In this document: piece after piece, positions 5,808 to 9,930 of the stretch
How positions within the stretch are numbered: the first letter of the stretch is position 1
Layout: each line of letters begins with the position of its first letter
Source: an uncultured Pseudomonadota bacterium
Lineage (GTDB): Bacteria > Myxococcota_A > UBA796 > GCA-2862545
Length of the DNA stretch: 9,930 bases
Direction: 5' to 3'
NCBI GenBank assembly: GCA_937891875.1
Contig: CALATR010000685.1
Coordinates: 1 to 9,930 of the forward strand
The notes under the pieces: model-generated
Database searches by the model: none
What the model saw: the letters and a program-made list of their open reading frames with translations, nothing else
Told to the model about the DNA's origin: nothing
Translations under genes and position numbers: made by a program

Positions 5808-5830
5808 GGACGACAATCCCGTAGTTGTCC
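5808..5830. other. Candidate attachment-site core (imperfect inverted repeat)
   Basis: Perfect 5-base arms GACAA (5812-5816) and TTGTC (5825-5829) flank an 8-base centre; a further GGAC (5808-5811) on the left makes the outer arms partly symmetric. Tyrosine recombinases typically bind inverted arms around a 6-8 base overlap region. The position, just upstream of the integrase and before the first chromosomal gene, fits an attachment site. An operator controlling the integrase is equally possible. Confidence 0.3.
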
Positions 5831-5838
5831 GCCGTTAC

Positions 5839-5850
5839 GTCACGCGTGAC
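5839..5850. promoter_or_regulatory. 12-bp perfect palindrome, possible operator
   Basis: GTCACGCGTGAC reads identically on both strands. It lies between the divergent integrase and secreted-protein genes, about 23 bases upstream of the putative -35 of the latter. Its length and symmetry suit a dimeric helix-turn-helix regulator. The bound protein is unknown. Confidence 0.4.
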
Positions 5851-5872
5851 CCGTCTCTCGCACCCTGCGACA

Positions 5873-5902
5873 TGGACCGGACGGCAGGAACTGCACTAGG
5901 CT
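5873..5902 (+). promoter_or_regulatory. Possible promoter of the secreted-protein/lipoprotein operon
   Basis: TGGACC (5873-5878, 4 of 6 to TTGACA), an 18-base spacer, then TAGGCT (5897-5902), which keeps the first, second and last bases of TATAAT. The start would be near 5909, giving a leader of about 40 bases that contains GGAGG at 5938-5942. Weak consensus; tentative. Confidence 0.35.
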
Positions 5903-5948
5903 CCGCGTCGAAGCGGGTGGAACACCGCCCCGTTTCCGGAGGTCCGTG

Positions 5949-6644
5949 ATGCGAATCCTGATGCTGAGCCTGCTGCTGTCGAGCACGGCCCTGGCGGCTC
6001 CCGACGCCGCCGAGGACGCGCCCAAGGCAGATGCGGCGGTCGACGCGAAGAATGAAGAGGCGACCCCCGGCGCACAGCCGATCCTCGACGCCCTCGCCCT
6101 GCCGGAGACGGCGGAGGCCCTGCGCCAGCGCGGTGTGCCCGACAAGGATGTCGAAGAGGCGCTCGGCGAGGCCAAGGCCAAGGGCGTGTCCGCCGCCGAG
6201 ACCCGTCAGGTGATGGAGGAGACCCGCCGCTCGGTCGAGGAGCACGGTCCGGTCGACAACTTCGGCGCCTTCGTGAAGGAGCAGCTGGACTCCGGCAAGC
6301 GGGGCCAGGAGCTCGCCGCAGCCATCCGTGCCGAGCACGAAGCCCACGGCAAGGGCAAGGGTCACGGCATGAAGGACGAGCACGGCAAGGCCGGCGAGCA
6401 CGGCAAGGCCGGCATGGACGACCATGGCAAGGCCGGCGAGCACGGCAAGCCCGAGATGGGCGAGCACGGCAAGGCCGGCGAGCATGGACAGCCCGACGAC
6501 AAGGGCAAGCCCGACGACAAGGGCAAGCCCGACGACAAGGGCAAGCCTGACATGGACGGTCACGGCAAGGCCGGCGACCACGGCAAGCCGGACGACAAGG
6601 GCAAGCCCGCGGACAAGGCCCGCGGCCCCGGAGGTAACCGATGA
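5949..6644 (+). CDS. Secreted protein with His/Gly/Lys-rich repeat tail (231 aa)
   Basis: An exported protein of unknown function. Residues 1-17 are a signal peptide (MRILMLSLLLSSTALAA) with a likely signal-peptidase site around Ala16-Ala17. Residues 18-45 are acidic and Ala-rich. Residues about 46-125 are charged helices, including AEALRQRGVPDKDVEEAL (55-72). From about 129 to 231 the chain is low-complexity: repeated (E/D)HGKAG and DDKGKP units, with 11 His between 130 and 211, ending in ARGPGGNR. Such a tail is probably disordered and could bind metal or polyanions; this is inference. ATG 5949 is chosen over GTG 5946 because GGAGG (5938-5942) is 6 bases away. The stop overlaps the lipoprotein ATG by 4 bases, so the two are co-translated. 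Homologues are unknown to me. Confidence 0.75.
   Translation: MRILMLSLLLSSTALAAPDAAEDAPKADAAVDAKNEEATPGAQPILDALALPETAEALRQRGVPDKDVEEALGEAKAKGVSAAETRQVMEETRRSVEEHGPVDNFGAFVKEQLDSGKRGQELAAAIRAEHEAHGKGKGHGMKDEHGKAGEHGKAGMDDHGKAGEHGKPEMGEHGKAGEHGQPDDKGKPDDKGKPDDKGKPDMDGHGKAGDHGKPDDKGKPADKARGPGGNR
6491..6544 (+). repeat. Three perfect 18-bp tandem repeats in coding sequence
   Basis: The unit GCCCGACGACAAGGGCAA occurs three times head to tail at 6491-6508, 6509-6526 and 6527-6544, encoding repeats of PDDKGK. A diverged copy follows near 6588-6608. Repeats in multiples of three can expand or contract by slippage without breaking the frame. Confidence 0.9.
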
Positions 6645-6940
6645 TCCGCACCATCACGATGTCGATGCTCGCGCTGACCCTGGCGGCCTGCGCCGGAGCA
6701 CCCCCGGACGCGCCCGAGCCCGAGACCCCCGAGGTCAACGACGAGGGCACCGCAGAGGCGGAGGTCCCGGCCAAGGCCAAGGAGGCTGCCGAGCTGGCCA
6801 AGGCCCTCAAGGCCGCCGACGATCCGGCTGAGGAGCTTCAGAGCCGCGGCATGAGCCAGGCCCAGCTGGACGCCATGATGTTCGAGATCGCGTCGGATCC
6901 CGAGCTGTCGAAGGCGTACAGCAGCTTGATGGCGAACTAG
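6641..6940 (+). CDS. Small lipoprotein (99 aa)
   Basis: An exported lipoprotein of unknown function. Residues 1-17 carry a lipoprotein signal (MIRTITMSMLALTLAAC) with lipobox LAAC, so Cys17 would be lipidated after cleavage by Lsp. The residues after Cys17 (AGAPP) do not include Asp at +2, so outer-membrane sorting is likely if the host has the Lol system. Residues 18-42 are an acidic Pro/Glu linker; 43-99 are helical. The segment AEELQSRGMSQAQLDAMM matches the layout of a segment in the preceding secreted protein. GGAGG at 6630-6634 lies 6 bases before ATG 6641, and the start overlaps the previous stop (ATGA). The pair probably forms an operon and may act together at the cell envelope; the latter is inference. 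Confidence 0.8.
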   Translation: MIRTITMSMLALTLAACAGAPPDAPEPETPEVNDEGTAEAEVPAKAKEAAELAKALKAADDPAEELQSRGMSQAQLDAMMFEIASDPELSKAYSSLMAN

Positions 6941-7001
6941 CGTTCGACATCGATCTCGGGCCTCGGGCCGAAAGCGGTGGCCGCTCCGTCCGATGAGGGA
7001 C

Positions 7002-7008
7002 GGGGAGG
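7002..7008 (+). promoter_or_regulatory. Ribosome binding site deciding the glycosyltransferase start
   Basis: GGGGAGG at 7002-7008 is 4 bases before GTG 7013. The other in-frame start, GTG 6977, has no comparable sequence upstream. The short spacing leaves some doubt. Confidence 0.5.
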
Positions 7009-7012
7009 CCCC

Positions 7013-8596
7013 GTGGATCCTGCCGAGATCATCGAAGCCGCGCGCACGGCAGTGAAGGCCGACCTCCTCGACGAGGCGGTCGTGCTGCTGGACGCCCTGG
7101 GTGACCTGCCCAGCGCTCGCCTGTGGCTGTTGCGCGCCGATCTGCACCGGGAGCGCTGCGAGCCCGAGCTGGCCCTGCGTGCGCTCAAGCGTGCCTGCGA
7201 GCTGGGGGCGGGCGACGAGGCCCGGGTCCGGGCGGCGCTGATGTGGTCACCGATCATGGGCGATCCCGTCCAGCTCGCGGTCGAGTGGCGGCGCTGCTCG
7301 GACGCGCTGGCCAATCTGGCGCAGGAGTACCTGGAGATCCCCGATCCGGTCGGCGCGCTGCCGTGGCTCGACTTCTACCTGGCCTACCGGGGTCGCAGCG
7401 ACCGGACCCAGCGCGAGCACCTGGCGGCGACCCTGCGGAGGGCCTCGCCGATCCTGACGTTCGAAGCACCACATGTGGCGGGTGGTGCCCGGCCGGACGG
7501 CCCGGTTCGCCTGGGGATCTGCTCGGCCCACCTGAAGGACCACACCATCGGACGGCTCAACGAGGCCCTGGTGCGCCGGCTCGGCAGCTACGGGTTCACG
7601 GTCGTGCTGTGCGTGCCCGAGCTGGCCGATGATCCGCTGGCCAGCGCGATGGCCGCCGGCGCAGGCGAGGTGCTGGTGCTCGGCCGCGACCTCGTCGATG
7701 CCCGAGCACGCCTCTCGGCCGCGCGCCTGGACATCCTGCACTACCCCGACCTGGGCATGGACCCCTTCACCACCTGGCTGGCGTTCGCCCGCCTGGCGCC
7801 CGTGCAGACGGTGTCCTGGGGTCACCCGATCACCTCGGGCCTCGACACCATCGACGCCTTCCTGGCCAGTCCCGCCCTGACGCCGCCTGGCTCCCAGGAG
7901 GACTTCACCGAGCGCCTGGTGCAGCTGCCCGACCCGATGGTCTGCTGGACCCCTCCCGAGCCCCCCGCCGAGCGCCCGCGCGCCCAGCTGGGCCTGCCCG
8001 AGGGCCGCCGGACCTACGTGGTGCCGCAGTCGGCCTTCAAGCTGCATCCGGACTTCGACGTGGCCCTGCGCCGCATCGCCGAGGCGGACCCGGACGGGGT
8101 CATCGCCCTGCTCGCGCCGAAGCGGGAGACCTGGAAGCAGAGGTTGCAGGCCAGGATCGGCCTCCCCTCCCACCAGCTGGTGTGGCTCCCGGGCCAGCCT
8201 CGCGAGGGCTTCCTGGCCCTGCTCGCCCAGGCCGACGTGATCCTGGACCCCTTCCCGTTCGGGGGCGGCCACACCTCGCTGGAGGCCCTGGCCGTGGGCA
8301 CGCCCATCGCGACCCTGCCGACGGGCCAGCTCCGCGGCCGACTCACCGCCGCCTGGTACCGGACCATGGGTCTGGCGGCCTTTGTCGCGCCCGACCTCGC
8401 CGCCTACGTCGACCTCGCCGTCGGCTGGGCCAACGATCCCTCCGCCCGCGCCCGGGCCAGCGCCGCCATTCGTGCCCGCAGCGACCGCCTCTTCCGCCGA
8501 TCCGACGCCGTCGCCGCCCACGCTGCCGTGTTCCACCAGCTGGTCAGCGAGGCGAGCCGGGAGCAGGTCGTACAGCCGATGCGCCGCAGCGCCTGA
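7013..8596 (+). CDS. GT41-family (O-GlcNAc transferase/SPINDLY-like) glycosyltransferase
   Basis: A 527-aa protein (539 if started at GTG 6977) predicted to transfer a sugar from a nucleotide donor, in this family often to Ser/Thr or Asn of proteins. Residues 1-145 are paired helices resembling TPR units (EAARTAVKADLLDEAVVLLDALG; ELALRALKRACELG). Residues 165-290 form the first Rossmann lobe, with RLGICSAHLKDHTIG (166-180) corresponding to the family's S-x-D-F-x-x-H motif, His177 being the conserved His, then LDILHYPDLGMD and VQTVSWGHP. Residues 340-470 form the second lobe, with DVILDPFPFGGGHTSLEALAVGTPIATLP (408-435), the donor-binding GHT segment, and RGRLTAAW. No signal peptide; cytoplasmic. 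The substrate is unknown, and the Asp of S-x-D-F is not conserved. It follows the lipoprotein gene by 72 bases and could share its transcript. Confidence 0.85.
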   Translation: MDPAEIIEAARTAVKADLLDEAVVLLDALGDLPSARLWLLRADLHRERCEPELALRALKRACELGAGDEARVRAALMWSPIMGDPVQLAVEWRRCSDALANLAQEYLEIPDPVGALPWLDFYLAYRGRSDRTQREHLAATLRRASPILTFEAPHVAGGARPDGPVRLGICSAHLKDHTIGRLNEALVRRLGSYGFTVVLCVPELADDPLASAMAAGAGEVLVLGRDLVDARARLSAARLDILHYPDLGMDPFTTWLAFARLAPVQTVSWGHPITSGLDTIDAFLASPALTPPGSQEDFTERLVQLPDPMVCWTPPEPPAERPRAQLGLPEGRRTYVVPQSAFKLHPDFDVALRRIAEADPDGVIALLAPKRETWKQRLQARIGLPSHQLVWLPGQPREGFLALLAQADVILDPFPFGGGHTSLEALAVGTPIATLPTGQLRGRLTAAWYRTMGLAAFVAPDLAAYVDLAVGWANDPSARARASAAIRARSDRLFRRSDAVAAHAAVFHQLVSEASREQVVQPMRRSA

Positions 8597-8634
8597 GCCT
8601 GAGTTCCGATCGCGTCGCCCTGGTAGAGAGCGGC

Positions 8635-8643
8635 TGCTACGAT
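8635..8643 (+). promoter_or_regulatory. Extended -10 promoter element
   Basis: TGC followed by TACGAT (8638-8643) is an extended -10 box (TGnTAnnAT type). The expected start, about 7 bases downstream, falls on or next to ATG 8651. No convincing -35 is visible, which is acceptable for an extended -10 promoter. Confidence 0.5.
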
Positions 8644-8650
8644 CGCGGCC

Positions 8651-9757
8651 ATGCCCGACGCCTCGGCCTTCTCTCCCGACTACATCGCCGCGCGCGCCCG
8701 CTTCCGTGCCGGGGCGCTGGCGCGGCGCGCCCACCTCGAGCACCACCCCCTCGACGCGCTGGGTCCGGACGGCGAGGACCTGTCCATCGACTACGCCCGG
8801 ATCGGCAGCTCCGACGCCTCGCGCATCGTGCTGGTGACCTCCGGACTGCACGGCATCGAGGGCTACTTCGGCAGCGCGGTGCAGGCGGCGGTCCTGGAGG
8901 AGGCCCTGGGTGACTGGGTGCCGCCCGAGGACGCCGCCCTGGTGTTCATCCACGCGCTGAACCCGTGGGGGATGGCCTGGAAGCGTAGGGTCAACGAGGA
9001 CAATGTCGATCTGAATCGCAACTTCCTGCTCCCGGACGAGCCCTGGCGCGGCCTGCCCGAGGGCTACGCCGAGCTCGACCGCCTGCTGCACCCGCGGACT
9101 CCGCCGGGCACCTTCGATCCCTTCCTGCCGAAGGCGCTGTGGCTGGGCCTGCGGCGGGGCGGGACCCTGCTGCGGGCGACCGCCGCCGCTGGCCAGTACG
9201 ATCGTCCCCGCGGCCTCTTCTTCGGCGGCAATGGACCCTCGCCCACCAGCGTGCTCCTGCGCGAGCAGCTGCGCCGCTGGTTCGGCCCCGCGCGCGACGT
9301 GCTGCACCTGGACCTGCACACCGGGGTCGGTGCCCGAGGGCGACTGCTGCTCCTGACTCGCCACGCCCCCGACGACCCCGAGATGAACCAGCTCGCCGCG
9401 TCGTTCGGCCGGGACCTGCTCGTCCCCTGGCTCCCCGACGGGCCCAAGGTGCGCGGTGAGTTCATCCCCTGGTTGGACCACCACCTCGATGTCGAGCGCT
9501 ACGAGGGCCTCGTCGCCGAGGTCGGCACCGTCGGACCGGTCCGCCTGCTGACCGCCCTGCGCGCCGAGAACCGCGCCCACCACCACGGCGAGCCCGAGGC
9601 CCCCGCCACCGAGGCGGCCCGCGAGCGTCTGGCCACCGTGCTCAACCCGATGGACCCGCGCTGGCGCAAGCGCAGCGTGCTGGTCGGCGTGCGCCTCGTG
9701 CAGCGGGCATTGGAGGTGCACCTGGGGGCGGTGAGGGGAGCGCGGGCGAGCGCTTGA
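8651..9757 (+). CDS. DUF2817 / M14-like zinc carboxypeptidase-family protein
   Basis: A 368-aa protein of the DUF2817 family, related to M14 metallocarboxypeptidases, predicted to be a zinc-dependent hydrolase of peptides or similar amides. Motifs in order: SGLHGIEG (64-71) with zinc ligands His67 and Glu70; HALNPWGMAWKRRVNEDNVDLNRNF (101-125), with Asn122/Arg123 in the substrate-binding position; LDLHTGVG (220-227) with His223 as third ligand; and VAEVGTVG (288-295) with Glu290 as likely catalytic acid/base. All key residues are present, so it is probably active. It has no signal peptide or membrane segment, so is likely cytoplasmic; the family's natural substrate is not known to me. ATG 8651 lacks a ribosome site but lies just after an extended -10 box, suggesting a leaderless mRNA and its own promoter 54 bases after the glycosyltransferase. 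Confidence 0.88.
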   Translation: MPDASAFSPDYIAARARFRAGALARRAHLEHHPLDALGPDGEDLSIDYARIGSSDASRIVLVTSGLHGIEGYFGSAVQAAVLEEALGDWVPPEDAALVFIHALNPWGMAWKRRVNEDNVDLNRNFLLPDEPWRGLPEGYAELDRLLHPRTPPGTFDPFLPKALWLGLRRGGTLLRATAAAGQYDRPRGLFFGGNGPSPTSVLLREQLRRWFGPARDVLHLDLHTGVGARGRLLLLTRHAPDDPEMNQLAASFGRDLLVPWLPDGPKVRGEFIPWLDHHLDVERYEGLVAEVGTVGPVRLLTALRAENRAHHHGEPEAPATEAARERLATVLNPMDPRWRKRSVLVGVRLVQRALEVHLGAVRGARASA

Positions 9758-9930
9758 GATCCGGTGTCCGGTCATCCGGCCAGCAGCCTGTGCTGCACAG
9801 CCAGCCCGGTGAGCCCCGCCGAGCTTGATCGGCGCCTCCCACGTCGGACGCTGCGCCAAACCACCCGAAGGACACCTGCTCCCACTCGATCCGCCTTCGG
9901 CGTTTCTCATGGCGGTGTCATTCGCGCGGC
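9758..9930. other. Non-coding end of window
   Basis: No convincing gene on either strand. Besides the hairpin listed separately, CGCCGA (9817-9822) and TCGGCG (9829-9834) form a 6-bp stem with a 6-base loop but no T-run, and GCAGC/GCTGC (9783-9787, 9792-9796) a 5-bp stem. The next gene must begin beyond the window. Confidence 0.5.
9865..9906 (+). terminator. Possible terminator hairpin after the peptidase gene
   Basis: CCGAAGG (9865-9871) and CCTTCGG (9894-9900) are perfect 7-base inverted arms, separated by 22 bases and followed by CGTTTCT. The loop is long and the T-run short, so termination strength would be low; it may instead be a chance inverted repeat. Confidence 0.3.

Larger units (their letters stand above)
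1..5830. mobile_element. Right-hand part of an integrated phage-like or integrative element
   Basis: Seen: ten small, mostly overlapping plus-strand genes (18-4397) followed by a convergent tyrosine recombinase gene (4535-5722), then unrelated genes of ordinary chromosomal character from 5949. Known: small regulators, orphan DNA methyltransferases with N-terminal zinc fingers, J-domain proteins and KIYVASSWRN-type proteins are common phage cargo, and an integrase commonly sits at the end of its element beside the attachment site. Inferred: the right border lies in 5723-5948, with 5830 an estimate; the left border is outside the window. No structural, lysis, portal, terminase, relaxase or mating-pair gene is visible, so prophage, phage satellite and integrative element all remain possible. 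Confidence 0.6.

Noticed and set aside
4586..5824. 412-codon open frame on the plus strand
   Set aside because: Antisense to the complete tyrosine recombinase, whose catalytic motifs decide the strand.
5723..5948. tRNA gene as integration site
   Set aside because: No TTCGA-type T-arm, acceptor stem pairing or CCA end could be found on either strand of the gap.
6340..6625. CRISPR-like repeats
   Set aside because: The repeats are contiguous, in frame and vary only as a coding tail; there are no unique spacers or cas genes.
7247..9910. 887-codon open frame on the minus strand
   Set aside because: It lies antisense to the glycosyltransferase and peptidase, both with intact family motifs. Long antisense frames are expected in very GC-rich DNA; the product is low-complexity Gly/Gln/Ala/Arg with no recognisable domain.

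Overview
This window is very GC-rich, gene-dense bacterial DNA. GC-biased third codon positions, an exported His/Lys-rich protein, a small lipoprotein, an O-GlcNAc-transferase-like (GT41) glycosyltransferase and a DUF2817 peptidase suggest a high-GC Gram-negative, perhaps Myxococcota or a relative. This is an inference; no rRNA, tRNA or other taxonomic marker is present.

The left half (1 to about 5.83 kb) looks like one end of an integrated phage or integrative element. Ten small genes run left to right: an XRE regulator, a basic 76-aa protein, several small Cys-rich proteins, a Zn-finger/DNA methyltransferase fusion, a double winged-helix protein, a J-domain protein, a truncated copy of a phage-type gene whose N-terminus reads KIYVASSWRN, a mini zinc-finger protein and an acidic 67-aa protein. 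Most neighbours overlap by 1 to 7 bases (ATGA, GTGA, TGATG), so the set is probably one translationally coupled transcript. A tyrosine recombinase gene converges on this cassette from the right (4535-5722, minus strand). No capsid, terminase, tail or conjugation gene is visible, so the element type cannot be decided.

The 5723-5948 gap is the likely element/chromosome border. It holds a plausible integrase promoter, an imperfect inverted repeat that could be an attachment core, and a 12-bp perfect palindrome.

The right half (5949-9757) looks chromosomal. A secreted protein with a His/Gly/Lys repeat tail overlaps a lipoprotein gene by 4 bases, and the two share a short helical motif. Then come the GT41-type glycosyltransferase and the DUF2817/M14-like metallopeptidase, whose ATG lies so close to an extended -10 box that its mRNA may be leaderless. 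The window ends in 173 bases with a possible terminator hairpin.

Functions of the methyltransferase, integrase, J-domain protein, glycosyltransferase and peptidase rest on recognised motifs. Most of the other cassette genes are unknown.
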